Part shown: piece after piece, positions 20,022-29,171 of the stretch
Layout of the letters: each line of letters begins with the position of its first letter
Numbering within the stretch: the first letter of the stretch is position 1
Assembly: GCF_009711715.1 (NCBI RefSeq)
Contig: NZ_VENF01000005.1
Span: 1-64,000, forward strand
Direction of reading: 5' to 3'
Origin: Methylophaga sp.
GTDB lineage: Bacteria > Pseudomonadota > Gammaproteobacteria > Nitrosococcales > Methylophagaceae
Length of the DNA stretch: 64,000 nucleotides
Position numbers and translations under genes: made by a program
Notes under the pieces: generated by a model
Database searches by the model: none
What the model saw: the letters and a program-made list of their open reading frames with translations, nothing else
Told to the model about the DNA's origin: nothing

Positions 20022-21961
20022 ACCAGCTGCAGTTCTGCAAACAAGGCGGATTCACTGATGGGCTCACTGAAGAAATAACCCTGGCCGAAATCACAGCCCA
20101 CCGTTTGCAGAAACTCGCATTGCGCACTGGTTTCCACCCCTTCTGCCACCACTTTCAGACCAAGGCCGTCAGACATGGCGACAATGGCATTAATCAGTTC
20201 TCTGTCTGCCGGCTTATTAAGGATTTCATTGACAAAACTGCGGTCAATTTTCAGAACATCGAAGGGATAGCTACGCAGATAGCTCAGTGATGAATAACCG
20301 GTACCGAAATCATCCATCGCCAGTTTGATACCCATCTGATGCAATGCATCAAGCGTTTCCTTAACCAGTGGAGAACCACTTAATAAAACACCTTCAGTAA
20401 TTTCCAGCTCAATATTCGATGGCCGGATTTGATAGTCGCGGATTAACTGGCTGAGTGTCTCGACAAGACCAAAATCACGAAACTGTACCGGTGACAAATT
20501 AATCGCCATACGGAAGTCGGGGTGGGTCAACTGAATCTGTGACAACACTTTCAATGCCTGTTCCAGTACAAAACGACCAATCGGCAGAATCAGACTGCTC
20601 TGTTCTGCAACTGAAATAAACTCTTCCGGCGAAACCTGCCCCAATACCGGGTTATGCCAGCGAAGCAGTGCTTCGGCGCCATTCATACCATGGCTCTGTA
20701 ATTCCACCTGTGGTTGATAAAGCAGGCTCAATTCATTATTTTCCAGTGCCGAGTGCAGTTGCTCCTCAATCGTGAAGCGGCGGGTCACATCCAGGTTCAT
20801 TGCCCGGGTGAAATAACTGCAGGTATTGCGGCCACTCTCTTTTGCATGGAACATGGCAGAATCGGCATTTCGCAGCAACTCTGTCGCCGTCGTCCCGTCA
20901 TTAGGATAAATTGCCACACCGATACTGGCAGTCAGCATCATCTCACGCTGTTCTATCATGAATGGCCTGCCAAACAGCGCTTTGATGTCTTCGATTAAGG
21001 CAGGCAGGGCATCACGCTGACTGGACTGCTGTTGCAGAATGATAAACTCATCGCCGCCCAGACGGCCGAGAACCTGCTCATGATTCAATACCTCTCTGAG
21101 CCTGACCACCAGTTGCTGTAATAGCCTGTCGCCGGCTTCATGCCCGAGTGTATCGTTGATTTTCTTGAAATGATCCAAGTCCAGCATCAGTACCGCTACA
21201 TGCTCTTGGGCTTTTCTCGCCACCTTAATCATAGAGCCCAGATTTTCCAGAGCCCGGAACCGGTTCGGCAAATCGGTGAGCGGATCATAATAAGCCAGAT
21301 GCAGAATTTCCTGCTCTTGCTCACGCGACTGCGTAATATCGGAAATCACTGAGATAAAGCCGGTCAGCTCACCTGCATTATCTCGCTGATAATCCCAGCT
21401 GATTTCCAAAATCCGCTCCTGACCATTGCGTGTTTTATTTCGACTGACAATCATCTCCGGCGCGGGCTGCTGCCTGACCAGATAAAAGAAATAGTCCTGC
21501 AACTGCTGCCGATCTGCCTCATTGGCCTGGAAATCCCAGATGTGATGACCGACCAAAGCCCCATTGGGATAACCGAGGATCTTGTGATGGCCCGGATTAC
21601 TGTAGGTGATACGGCCTTCCAGATCGTTTTCCTGGATGCCGTCAGGGATCGTGTCGAGAATCAGGTTGAGACGCTGTTGGTTACTTCGCAGTTCGCTGAT
21701 TAACTGCACCTGGCGCCGGAAATAATACTGACCCAGTATAAATACCAGTATCGAGGTGATGAATACGAAGAAAAGCCCTTTCCATGTCTGCATCGCAGAC
21801 AGCATGCTTTTGCTTAGCGAAATCAGATCGATGGCCCGGTCTGAAAAAATAATCCATATTACGGCAAAAATGGCGTAAATCAGCGTTATTTTCAGCGCCG
21901 GTACCCAGGGCCGTGGTGGCTTGAGAGTATCCGGTTTCTGGACTAGTGGGTATTTTGCCAT
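20018..21961 (-). CDS. PAS-GGDEF-EAL cyclic-di-GMP turnover protein
   Basis: A 647-residue inner-membrane protein with two N-terminal helices (about 22-43 and 60-80), a PAS domain (about 95-215), GGDEF (about 225-385) and EAL (about 395-645). The cyclase motif is intact (GRLGGDEF), but the usual inhibitory RxxD site upstream is replaced by NHEQ. The phosphodiesterase motifs are all present: EALLRW, INLSPVQF, ELEITEG, MDDFGTGYSSLSYL, KIDRSFV and VAEGVET. It could therefore make and break c-di-GMP; many such proteins act mainly as phosphodiesterases. The ATG at 21961 follows three tandem CAAGGT-like units. It may work with the convergent kinase, but this is unproven. Confidence 0.93.
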   Translation of the reverse strand: MAKYPLVQKPDTLKPPRPWVPALKITLIYAIFAVIWIIFSDRAIDLISLSKSMLSAMQTWKGLFFVFITSILVFILGQYYFRRQVQLISELRSNQQRLNLILDTIPDGIQENDLEGRITYSNPGHHKILGYPNGALVGHHIWDFQANEADRQQLQDYFFYLVRQQPAPEMIVSRNKTRNGQERILEISWDYQRDNAGELTGFISVISDITQSREQEQEILHLAYYDPLTDLPNRFRALENLGSMIKVARKAQEHVAVLMLDLDHFKKINDTLGHEAGDRLLQQLVVRLREVLNHEQVLGRLGGDEFIILQQQSSQRDALPALIEDIKALFGRPFMIEQREMMLTASIGVAIYPNDGTTATELLRNADSAMFHAKESGRNTCSYFTRAMNLDVTRRFTIEEQLHSALENNELSLLYQPQVELQSHGMNGAEALLRWHNPVLGQVSPEEFISVAEQSSLILPIGRFVLEQALKVLSQIQLTHPDFRMAINLSPVQFRDFGLVETLSQLIRDYQIRPSNIELEITEGVLLSGSPLVKETLDALHQMGIKLAMDDFGTGYSSLSYLRSYPFDVLKIDRSFVNEILNKPADRELINAIVAMSDGLGLKVVAEGVETSAQCEFLQTVGCDFGQGYFFSEPISESALFAELQLV

Positions 21962-21995
21962 GTCTGAATCCTTGACCTTGACCTTGCACTTTGAC

Positions 21996-22019
21996 GATAA
22001 CGAACAATGAAGCGTTATC
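21996..22019. repeat. Short inverted repeat upstream of the GGDEF-EAL gene
   Basis: GATAACG (21996-22002) and CGTTATC (22013-22019) form a perfect seven-base inverted repeat with a ten-base spacer. It lies 35 bases upstream of the GGDEF-EAL start. It could be an operator or an mRNA hairpin; nothing else identifies it. Confidence 0.4.
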
Positions 22020-22076
22020 TTTAAAACTGGATTCTACAGGGTCTGCACTGCAAATGCCCTGCATAGCTTCAGACAT

Positions 22077-22104
22077 AAAAAAAGCCCGAGTAATTCGGGC
22101 TTTT
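22077..22104 (-). terminator. Intrinsic terminator after tRNA-Leu
   Basis: On the minus strand GCCCGA, a five-base loop and TCGGGC are followed by seven Ts, eight bases beyond the CCA end of the tRNA. It ends the secG-tRNA transcript. Confidence 0.85.
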
Positions 22105-22111
22105 CATGATT

Positions 22112-22197
22112 TGGTACCGACGGGCGGAGTCGAACCGCCACGGGCTATGCCCACCACCCCCTCAAGATGGCGTGTCTACCAATTTCACCACGTCGGC
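22112..22197 (-). tRNA. tRNA-Leu (anticodon GAG)
   Basis: An 86-base class II tRNA with a long variable arm. The minus strand opens GCCGACGTGGTGAAATTGG, has the anticodon loop CTTGAGG reading GAG, the T-arm GGTTCGACTCC, and ends with a genome-encoded CCA. It decodes CUC and CUU. The first acceptor pair would be G1-U72, a wobble. It follows secG on the same strand, a common gammaproteobacterial arrangement, and is followed by its own terminator. Confidence 0.95.
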
Positions 22198-22213
22198 TTT
22201 AAAAGCGGGTATT

Positions 22214-22543
22214 TTACGGCAATTCAGGCAAATCTGCAGGAGTTTGTTCTTGTGTTTGTTCTACAGGAACCGACTCAGTTACGCTTTTGGCTTTTTCCGG
22301 TCTATCTACCGAAAAATAAGCCAGGGTCAGGCTGGTCGCGAAGAAAATCGCCGCCAGTACTGCGCTGCTGCGACTCAGGAACGAAGCCGAGCCACGACTG
22401 CCGAACAGGCTGCCGGAAGCGCCACCACCGCCGCCGCCACCAAATGCGGCACCGGCATCAGCGCCTTTACCATGCTGGATCAATACCAGACCGACCAGCA
22501 TCAGACAGACAATAATATGTATCGTCAAAATTAAAGCGTGCAT
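22214..22543 (-). CDS. secG: Protein-export membrane protein SecG
   Basis: A small subunit of the SecYEG translocon in the inner membrane, 109 residues. It has two hydrophobic helices (about 5-22 and 58-78) linked by a glycine-rich cytoplasmic loop with seven consecutive glycines, and a Gln/Glu-rich tail. SecG assists SecA-driven export. The ATG at 22543 is four bases after the tpiA stop, and a tRNA-Leu gene follows; tpiA-secG-tRNA is a well-known order. Confidence 0.94.
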   Translation of the reverse strand: MHALILTIHIIVCLMLVGLVLIQHGKGADAGAAFGGGGGGGASGSLFGSRGSASFLSRSSAVLAAIFFATSLTLAYFSVDRPEKAKSVTESVPVEQTQEQTPADLPELP

Positions 22544-22547
22544 GTAG

Positions 22548-23333
22548 TTAACCTAATTTTAAAACCGCGGCCTGACAGATTTTGACAAACTCCTCGGCAT
22601 GCAGCGATCCGCCGCCGACCAGTCCACCATCTACATCAGGTTGTAAAAACAATGGCGCAGCATTATTACTGTTTATGCTGCCGCCGTAAAGTATTCTCAA
22701 GTTCTGCGCGATATTCGGGTCGTGCTTCGCCACCCGCTGACGCATGAAACTATGTACATCCTGGGCCCATTCCGGTGTGGCTGAACGACCGGTACCAATT
22801 GCCCATACCGGCTCATAAGCCAGCACAGTATGCGCGAGTCCTTTTACCCCCTGATAGGCAATCACGGTATCGAGGAGGCGGGCCACGACTTCTTCGGTTC
22901 GACCCACAGCATGCTCGTCCGGACTCTCACCGATACATATAATCGGTGTGATACCCTCACGCACAGCCATTTCATATTTTTCGGCCACAATGCGATCCAG
23001 CACCCGCTGGTCCAGATCCAGCTCGGCATAAAGACAACGCCGCTCAGAGTGGCCAATCAACACATAATGACAGCCGAAATCGGCCAGCATTGCCGCTGAA
23101 ATCTCACCGGTGTAGGCGCCCTGTTTGAACTGGGACAGATTTTGTGTGCCCCAGAACAGACCAGTGCCGCTCAGCGTCTGCTGAACCTGTTGCAGATAGA
23201 CGGCAGGCGGAAATAAGGCCACGTCGACCGAAGCAAAGCTCTCGGCATGGGCAAGAATACCCGCCAGTAAGACCTTATTACTCTCGCTAGAGCCGTTCAT
23301 TTTCCAATTACCAGCAATAAGCGGCTTACGCAC
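22548..23333 (-). CDS. tpiA: Triosephosphate isomerase
   Basis: Interconverts dihydroxyacetone phosphate and glyceraldehyde 3-phosphate; 261 residues, slightly longer than average. The N-terminal GNWKMNG holds the substrate Asn and catalytic Lys, IGHSERR near 95 the catalytic His, and YEPVWAIGTG near 170 the catalytic Glu plus the start of the mobile loop. GGSINSNN near 216 binds phosphate. The start is a GTG at 23333, directly before the conserved RKPLIAGNWK. It follows glmM after a 138-base gap that may carry its own promoter. Confidence 0.95.
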   Translation of the reverse strand: MRKPLIAGNWKMNGSSESNKVLLAGILAHAESFASVDVALFPPAVYLQQVQQTLSGTGLFWGTQNLSQFKQGAYTGEISAAMLADFGCHYVLIGHSERRCLYAELDLDQRVLDRIVAEKYEMAVREGITPIICIGESPDEHAVGRTEEVVARLLDTVIAYQGVKGLAHTVLAYEPVWAIGTGRSATPEWAQDVHSFMRQRVAKHDPNIAQNLRILYGGSINSNNAAPLFLQPDVDGGLVGGGSLHAEEFVKICQAAVLKLG

Positions 23334-23471
23334 GAATACGGTCTCTCGAAAGTAAAACAGAAATTATCTTTGCCCGCGGACTGCTGTTAATGCATGACAG
23401 GTTGGGCTCTTCAATGACGCCGTCCATTGTATAACAAATAACAATGTAGCCAAAACCTGTAGCTACCAGGC

Positions 23472-24818
23472 TCAGGCCTTGAGTACCTTTTCGATGACAT
23501 CGGCCAGTTGATGCGCCAGTTGTTTGGTCAGCGGTGCATCACGCCCTTCCACCATGACCCGGATAACCGGCTCGGTACCGGAAGGCCGGAGCAAGACCCT
23601 GCCATCACTGCCCAGTTGTTTTTCGACATCGGCCACAGCATCGGCAATGTCGGGATTGCCATCGATATCGACCATCTTTTCAACGCGCACATTAATCAGA
23701 TGCTGCGGGTATTTGGTCACCACCGAGCGTAAGGCATGAAGACTGTTACCGGTCTGCTGAATTTCTGCCAGGACCTGTAACGCAGCGACAATGCCGTCAC
23801 CGGTTGAGGTTTTATCGAGACAAATGATATGACCCGACGCTTCCCCTCCAATCTGGCCACCGACTTGCTGCAGCATTTCCATCACGTAGCGGTCACCGAC
23901 TTTGGCACGGTGCAGCGACATATCATACTCGGCCAGCGCATGTTCAAGTCCCAGGTTACTCATCTGGGTGCCAACAATATTGGTCTGGGTGTCGCCACTG
24001 CGCTGACGAGCGCGGGCAATGATAAACAACAGTTCATCACCGTCGACGATTTCACCGCGATGATCGACCATGATGATGCGGTCCCCATCACCATCCAGAG
24101 CGATACCGAGATCGGCATTATTTTTAAGCACAGCCTGCTGTAACAGACGTGGTTCCGTCGAACCGCAGTTCTGATTGATATTCAGGCCATCGGGCTCAGC
24201 GCCCATTACCACTACCTCGGCGCCCAGTTCTCGGAACACATCCGGCGCCACGTGATAGGTCGCCCCATTGGCGCAGTCAACAACAATTTTCAGCTTGGCC
24301 AGATCGACACCACTGGGAATCGTGCTTTTACAGAATTCAATATATCGTCCGGCCGCATCGCCAATCCGGTGCGCTTTACCCAGACGAATAGACTCGACGG
24401 TTTTCAGCGGCTGCTCCAGCATCGCTTCAATTTCCAGTTCGATATCATCCGGCAGTTTGGTGCCCTGGGCAGAAAAAAACTTGATGCCGTTATCGTGGTA
24501 AGGATTGTGTGAGGCACTGATCACAATACCGGCCTGGGCATGGAAAGTGCGGGTCAGATATGCAACCGCCGGTGTCGGCATTGGTCCCAGCAGGTAAATA
24601 TCCACACCCGCTGCAGACAAACCGGCCTGCAATGCAGACTCGAACATATAACCGGATATACGCGTGTCCTTGCCGATAATGACACGGCTGTTTTTACCGT
24701 TTGCTAGCACCCGGCCCACAGCCCAGCCTAACTTAAGCACAAAATCCGGTGTCACCACGCCATCACCGACACGGCCGCGAATACCGTCGGTGCCGAAATA
24801 ACGTCTTTGCTTAGTCAA
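23472..24818 (-). CDS. glmM: Phosphoglucosamine mutase
   Basis: Converts glucosamine 6-phosphate to glucosamine 1-phosphate on the path to UDP-GlcNAc for peptidoglycan and LPS; 448 residues. The phosphoserine loop is [11 protein letters not shown] near 103, the Mg site is DGDGDR near 242, and the phosphate-binding end is [12 protein letters not shown] near 412. The start is a TTG at 24818 overlapping the end of folP by eight bases; the invariant YFGTDGIRG follows within eight residues, so no later start is possible. folP-glmM is a conserved pair. Confidence 0.95.
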   Translation of the reverse strand: MTKQRRYFGTDGIRGRVGDGVVTPDFVLKLGWAVGRVLANGKNSRVIIGKDTRISGYMFESALQAGLSAAGVDIYLLGPMPTPAVAYLTRTFHAQAGIVISASHNPYHDNGIKFFSAQGTKLPDDIELEIEAMLEQPLKTVESIRLGKAHRIGDAAGRYIEFCKSTIPSGVDLAKLKIVVDCANGATYHVAPDVFRELGAEVVVMGAEPDGLNINQNCGSTEPRLLQQAVLKNNADLGIALDGDGDRIIMVDHRGEIVDGDELLFIIARARQRSGDTQTNIVGTQMSNLGLEHALAEYDMSLHRAKVGDRYVMEMLQQVGGQIGGEASGHIICLDKTSTGDGIVAALQVLAEIQQTGNSLHALRSVVTKYPQHLINVRVEKMVDIDGNPDIADAVADVEKQLGSDGRVLLRPSGTEPVIRVMVEGRDAPLTKQLAHQLADVIEKVLKA

Positions 24819-25650
24819 AATCTTCTACCTGCTGCACATGTTGTGTCAGTTTTACTGCCTGCGCGGTCTCGCGCACATCATGTGTTCTTATTAATTTTGC
24901 CCCTTGCCACACGGCAATGGATGCCAATGCCAGACTACCTGCCAGACGTTCATTCACGTCGACTTTCAGCATATCACCGATAATCGATTTGCGTGAAACA
25001 CCGACCAGCACGGGATACGGCAATGCCGTCAGTCTGGACAACCGTTTCATCAATCGTAAATTATGCCGTGCCCGTTTGCCAAAACCAAACCCGGGATCGA
25101 GAATGATCTTATCAGCCTGAATACCGGCCCGTTCACAAACAGCCACACGCTCTAGCAGAAAGGCTTCAACCTCGCTGACCACATCCTGGTAGTGCGGTTC
25201 TTTCTGCATGGTTTGCGGTGTTCCCTGCATATGCATCAGGCAGACTGGCACATTGAGCTCAGCCACCGCTTCAAGCGCACCTTCTCCCCGCAGCGCATTC
25301 ACATCATTAATCAGTCCGGCGCCCACGGCGACGGCAGCACGCATGACCCCAGCTTTCATGGTATCAATGGAAATGGGTACATCCAGTTCAGCGCTGATAG
25401 CTTCGATCACCGGTGCAACGCGATCGATCTCTTCCTGCTCTTCAACCGGTGTCGATCCAGGTCGAGTCGACTCGCCGCCCATATCAAGAATATCAGCACC
25501 ATCTTCAACCAGTTTAACGGCTTGTCTCAGCGCAGCATCGCGTGAAAAAAATTTACCCCCGTCCGAGAACGAATCGGGGGTGATGTTAACGATGCCCATA
25601 ATGCGGGGAGCGGACAAGTCCAAAGACTTGCCCGCACAGTCAAACAGCAT
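24811..25650 (-). CDS. folP: Dihydropteroate synthase
   Basis: Joins p-aminobenzoate to the pterin diphosphate in folate synthesis and is the sulfonamide target; 279 residues. The pterin-site signature [11 protein letters not shown] lies near residue 22, [10 protein letters not shown] near 57, and [13 protein letters not shown] near 190. The barrel is complete. It starts with ATG 15 bases after ftsH and overlaps glmM, so ftsH-folP-glmM probably share transcripts, as in many gammaproteobacteria. Confidence 0.95.
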   Translation of the reverse strand: MLFDCAGKSLDLSAPRIMGIVNITPDSFSDGGKFFSRDAALRQAVKLVEDGADILDMGGESTRPGSTPVEEQEEIDRVAPVIEAISAELDVPISIDTMKAGVMRAAVAVGAGLINDVNALRGEGALEAVAELNVPVCLMHMQGTPQTMQKEPHYQDVVSEVEAFLLERVAVCERAGIQADKIILDPGFGFGKRARHNLRLMKRLSRLTALPYPVLVGVSRKSIIGDMLKVDVNERLAGSLALASIAVWQGAKLIRTHDVRETAQAVKLTQHVQQVEDFD

Positions 25651-25664
25651 AAATGCCAGTCCTT

Positions 25665-27575
25665 TTAGTGCAGTTGATCAGCCGGTTTTCCCGACGGTGC
25701 CTGAGCATCATCAGACTCAGCACTGGCAGATGGCGGGGTACTGGAACGGTCATTCCAGTCTTTCGGCTCACCGGGTTCACGCCCTTCCATGATGGCGTCG
25801 ATCTGATCACTGTCGATAGTTTCGTATTTAATCAGAAGCTGCGCCATTTTATGCAGCTTGTCCACGTTCTCATCAAGCAGTCTCTTGGCTCGTTCATAAT
25901 TGCGATTGATCACCGCACGAACATCTTCATCAATCTGTTTGGCAGTCAGATCTGACATCGCCTTGTGCTGGGTCACACTGCGGCCCAGGAATACTTCACC
26001 TTCATCTTCACCATAGGACATCGGTCCCATATTGTCAGACAGGCCCCACTTGGTAACCATGTTATGCGCGAGCTCGGTCGCACGCTGGATATCATTGGAG
26101 GCACCTGTTGTAACCGCTTCCGCACCGAAGATCATCTCTTCAGCCAGACGACCACCGTAGAGACTGGAAATCTGACTTTCCAGCTGCTGCTTGGTGAAGC
26201 TGTACTTGTCTTCAGTCGGCAGGAACATGGTCACACCCAATGCCCGACCGCGCGGAATAATACTGACTTTATAGACCGGATCATGGCCTGGCACCAGTCG
26301 ACCAACAATGGCGTGGCCCGCTTCGTGATAGGCAGTCAGCTCTTTTTCCCTGTCGCTCATCACCATGGAGCGGCGCTCGGCCCCCATCATGATTTTATCT
26401 TTCGCCAGCTCCAGTTCTTCCATGCTGACCAGACGTTTATTGGCACGGGCAGCAAACAATGCCGCCTCGTTGACCAGGTTAGCCAGATCGGCACCGGAAA
26501 AGCCGGGCGTACCACGGGCAATGACCCGGGCCTCGACATCTTCGGCAGCCGGCACTTTACGCAGGTGAACATTCAGAATCTGTTCACGGCCACGGATATC
26601 CGGCAGCGGAACCACAACCTGACGGTCGAAACGGCCCGGACGCAACAGCGCCGGATCCAGTACGTCAGGACGGTTAGTCGCGGCAATGACAATCACGCCT
26701 TCATTGCCTTCAAAACCATCCATTTCGACCAGCAGCTGGTTCAGCGTTTGTTCACGCTCATCGTTACCACCGCCGAGACCGGCACCACGATGACGACCTA
26801 CCGCATCGATCTCATCGATAAAGATAATGCAGGGGGCGTGTTTTTTGGCCTGCTCAAACATGTCGCGCACACGGGAAGCACCAACACCGACGAACATTTC
26901 CACGAAATCAGAACCTGAAATGGTAAAGAAAGGCACCTTGGCTTCACCGGCGATCGCTTTGGCCAGCAGGGTTTTACCGGTACCCGGAGACCCCACCATC
27001 AGAATACCGCGCGGGATACGACCACCCAGTTTCTGAAATTTGCTCGGGTCACGCAGAAAATCGACCAGTTCAGCCACTTCTTCCTTGGCTTCCTCGACGC
27101 CGGCAACATCTTTAAAGGTAATTTTGACCTGATCGTCGCTGAGCATGCGGGCCTTGCTTTTGCCGAATGACATCGGGTTCTTTCCGCCACCGCCCTGCAT
27201 CTGGCGCATGAAGAAAATCCATACGGCAATCAACAGCAACATCGGGAACCAGGAGATAAAGATCTGCATCAGCAGACTGGTTTTCTCGACCGGTTCGGCC
27301 TGAATGGTGACACCGTTATCCAGCAAATCACCGATAAGTCCGGGGTCATAATCCGGACTGTAAGTGGTGAACTGGCTGCCGTCGGTGAGCTTACCCTGAA
27401 TTTCCCGACCCTGGATCTCTACATTGGATACAGCCCCGTTTTTGACGTTGCTGATAAAGGTCGAATAATCCATTTCATTGGACGAGCTGTTCTGCGGGCC
27501 GAAATTGTTAAATACTGACATCAGCACAATGGCGATGACGACCCACAAAACAATATTTTTCATCATGTCATTCAA
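25665..27575 (-). CDS. ftsH: ATP-dependent zinc metalloprotease FtsH
   Basis: A membrane-bound AAA+ protease that degrades misfolded membrane proteins and regulators such as LpxC; 636 residues. It has two helices (about 6-24 and 103-122), Walker A GSPGTGKT near 193, Walker B IIFIDEID near 248, the arginine-finger region, and the zinc site HEAGH near 417. The C-terminus is acidic and low in complexity. The start is probably the TTG at 27575, since [11 protein letters not shown] aligns with the E. coli form and AGAGG lies upstream; ATGs at 27566 or 27563 are alternatives. Confidence 0.95.
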   Translation of the reverse strand: MNDMMKNIVLWVVIAIVLMSVFNNFGPQNSSSNEMDYSTFISNVKNGAVSNVEIQGREIQGKLTDGSQFTTYSPDYDPGLIGDLLDNGVTIQAEPVEKTSLLMQIFISWFPMLLLIAVWIFFMRQMQGGGGKNPMSFGKSKARMLSDDQVKITFKDVAGVEEAKEEVAELVDFLRDPSKFQKLGGRIPRGILMVGSPGTGKTLLAKAIAGEAKVPFFTISGSDFVEMFVGVGASRVRDMFEQAKKHAPCIIFIDEIDAVGRHRGAGLGGGNDEREQTLNQLLVEMDGFEGNEGVIVIAATNRPDVLDPALLRPGRFDRQVVVPLPDIRGREQILNVHLRKVPAAEDVEARVIARGTPGFSGADLANLVNEAALFAARANKRLVSMEELELAKDKIMMGAERRSMVMSDREKELTAYHEAGHAIVGRLVPGHDPVYKVSIIPRGRALGVTMFLPTEDKYSFTKQQLESQISSLYGGRLAEEMIFGAEAVTTGASNDIQRATELAHNMVTKWGLSDNMGPMSYGEDEGEVFLGRSVTQHKAMSDLTAKQIDEDVRAVINRNYERAKRLLDENVDKLHKMAQLLIKYETIDSDQIDAIMEGREPGEPKDWNDRSSTPPSASAESDDAQAPSGKPADQLH

Positions 27576-27604
27576 TGTTTGGTACCTCTGGTTACCATTA
27601 AACG

Positions 27605-28222
27605 CTATTTAAGGCCGCGGCCGAGCAGGTAGACTTCACGACTCCTGGCTCGGGACGCACCGGGCTTGCGGGTCACGACTTTATTGAAACTGTCCCGCAT
27701 GGCCTTAAGAAATTCATCAAAGCCCTCACCTTGAAACACTTTGACCAGAAAACAGCCCTGTTTGCTCAGATTGGTGACGGCAAAATCCAGTGCCAGTTCC
27801 ACCAGATGCATGCTCGCCGGCTGATCAATTGATCCTACACCTGTCATATTGGGGGCCATATCCGATAAAACAAGGTCTATCTGTCGACCATCGAGTACCT
27901 GGTTGAGTTCATCCAGCACGGCATCTTCACGGAAATCCCCCTGAATGAAGTGGACACCGGTCAGCGGTGTCATTTCCAGAATGTCCAGTGCCACTACCGT
28001 GCCTTTATCACCGACTTTGCCCAGCGCGTAATCTGACCAGCCTCCCGGCGCCGCACCCAGATCCACAACACTCATTCCCGGCTTGACCAGTTTGTCCTTG
28101 TTGTCGATTTCTTCCAGCTTGAAAGTCGCGCGCGAGCGATGCCCTGCCTGTTGGGCCTTTTTGACATACGGGTCATCAAAATGTTCTTTGAGCCAGCCCT
28201 GACTGGATTTACTTCTGGCCAT
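27605..28222 (-). CDS. rlmE: 23S rRNA (uridine-2'-O)-methyltransferase RlmE
   Basis: Methylates U2552 in the A-loop of 23S rRNA, a late step in large-subunit assembly; 205 residues. The SAM site [16 protein letters not shown] lies near residue 53-68. The catalytic Lys-Asp-Lys-Glu set is represented by Lys near 32, the Asp of [10 protein letters not shown] near 121, and LVKVFQGEG near 158. It is 29 bases upstream of ftsH, the conserved pairing. A DUF4149 gene precedes it after three bases. Confidence 0.94.
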   Translation of the reverse strand: MARSKSSQGWLKEHFDDPYVKKAQQAGHRSRATFKLEEIDNKDKLVKPGMSVVDLGAAPGGWSDYALGKVGDKGTVVALDILEMTPLTGVHFIQGDFREDAVLDELNQVLDGRQIDLVLSDMAPNMTGVGSIDQPASMHLVELALDFAVTNLSKQGCFLVKVFQGEGFDEFLKAMRDSFNKVVTRKPGASRARSREVYLLGRGLK

Positions 28223-28225
28223 AAC

Positions 28226-28687
28226 TCAGGCCTCGTTAGCTGCTTCAGCACGTTTGTCAGTAGTTAATACCAACATTAACCCAAACAGGCTCAACAGCAA
28301 ATAGAGATTTTCACTCAGTTTATGCAGATGGTTGAATTGTTCGATGTGATTACCCTGTTCCAGCCCCAATTGCTTGAGCGCCTGCATTTCAGGCTGAATA
28401 AAACCAACAAAAGCGAGGCTCACCATTAGCATCAACAAAATCAGCCAGCTGCGCCAGTAACGGGGAAATGCCCGGACACCGAAGATAAACAGTCGGCTGA
28501 CCAAGAGAATGGAGGCTGACACCACACCGATGATGTTAACCGCATAAAACAGTTTGCCGGCATAGTCGCCGGCAGTATGCAATTCCAGATTCGCGAACGC
28601 CATGGGCACGGCCAGATAACCGATAGCCCAGAGACTGCCCACCCAGAGGGTGAGCAGTAAGCGTTCGCCGGTGTAGCCTGACAACAT
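28226..28687 (-). CDS. DUF4149 integral membrane protein
   Basis: A 153-residue protein with four likely membrane helices (about residues 9-27, 45-65, 75-98 and 127-145). Its pattern, GERLLLTLWVGSLWAIGYL at the start and YAGKLFYAVNIIGV after, matches as I recall the DUF4149 / TMEM205-like family, which has no established bacterial function. It lies between greA (seven bases upstream) and rlmE (three bases downstream), a position often held by yhbY in other gammaproteobacteria. Context gives no clear job. Confidence 0.75.
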   Translation of the reverse strand: MLSGYTGERLLLTLWVGSLWAIGYLAVPMAFANLELHTAGDYAGKLFYAVNIIGVVSASILLVSRLFIFGVRAFPRYWRSWLILLMLMVSLAFVGFIQPEMQALKQLGLEQGNHIEQFNHLHKLSENLYLLLSLFGLMLVLTTDKRAEAANEA

Positions 28688-28694
28688 TTAACGC

Positions 28695-29171
28695 TCAGCT
28701 CTCATAGCTGATATCGACAATTTCATAATCGATATTCCCGCCCGGTGCCTGCACCGTTACCACATCATCGATTTCCTTGCCGATCAACGCCCGGGCTATA
28801 GGTGAAGAGACGGAAATTCGGTTTAACTTAATATCAGATTCATAATCGCCTACTATCTGATATTTCACCTCCGCATCGGTATCAATATTGAGCAATGTCA
28901 CGGTGACACCAAAAACCACTCGACCATCTTGTGGCAGTGAAGCCGGATCAATGATCTGTGATTGCGCCAGGGTGCCTTCCAGCTCCTGAATCCGGCCTTC
29001 GATAAAGCTCTGTTGCTCACGGGCAGCGTGATATTCGGCATTTTCTTTCAGGTCACCGTGCTCACGTGCTTCCGCGATTGCGGCCACGACCTGGGGCCGT
29101 GCCACGGTTTTCAGTTGCTTCAGTTCTTCTTTCAGTGCTTCTGCACCGCGCGAGGTAATAGGTACTGCCAT
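28695..29171 (-). CDS. greA: Transcript cleavage factor GreA
   Basis: Binds the RNA polymerase secondary channel and stimulates cleavage of backtracked RNA; 158 residues, the usual length. The N-terminal coiled coil has the acidic tip at [14 protein letters not shown] near 38-51 (the Asp and Glu that hold Mg), and the C-terminal FKBP-like domain ends [16 protein letters not shown]. The ATG overlaps the carB stop by one base (TAATG), so it is coupled to carAB, a conserved gammaproteobacterial order. Confidence 0.96.
   Translation of the reverse strand: MAVPITSRGAEALKEELKQLKTVARPQVVAAIAEAREHGDLKENAEYHAAREQQSFIEGRIQELEGTLAQSQIIDPASLPQDGRVVFGVTVTLLNIDTDAEVKYQIVGDYESDIKLNRISVSSPIARALIGKEIDDVVTVQAPGGNIDYEIVDISYES

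Noticed and set aside
23425..23446. CATTGT / ACAATG inverted repeat between glmM and tpiA
   Set aside because: Only six bases with a ten-base spacer in AT-rich sequence; too weak to call an operator or terminator.
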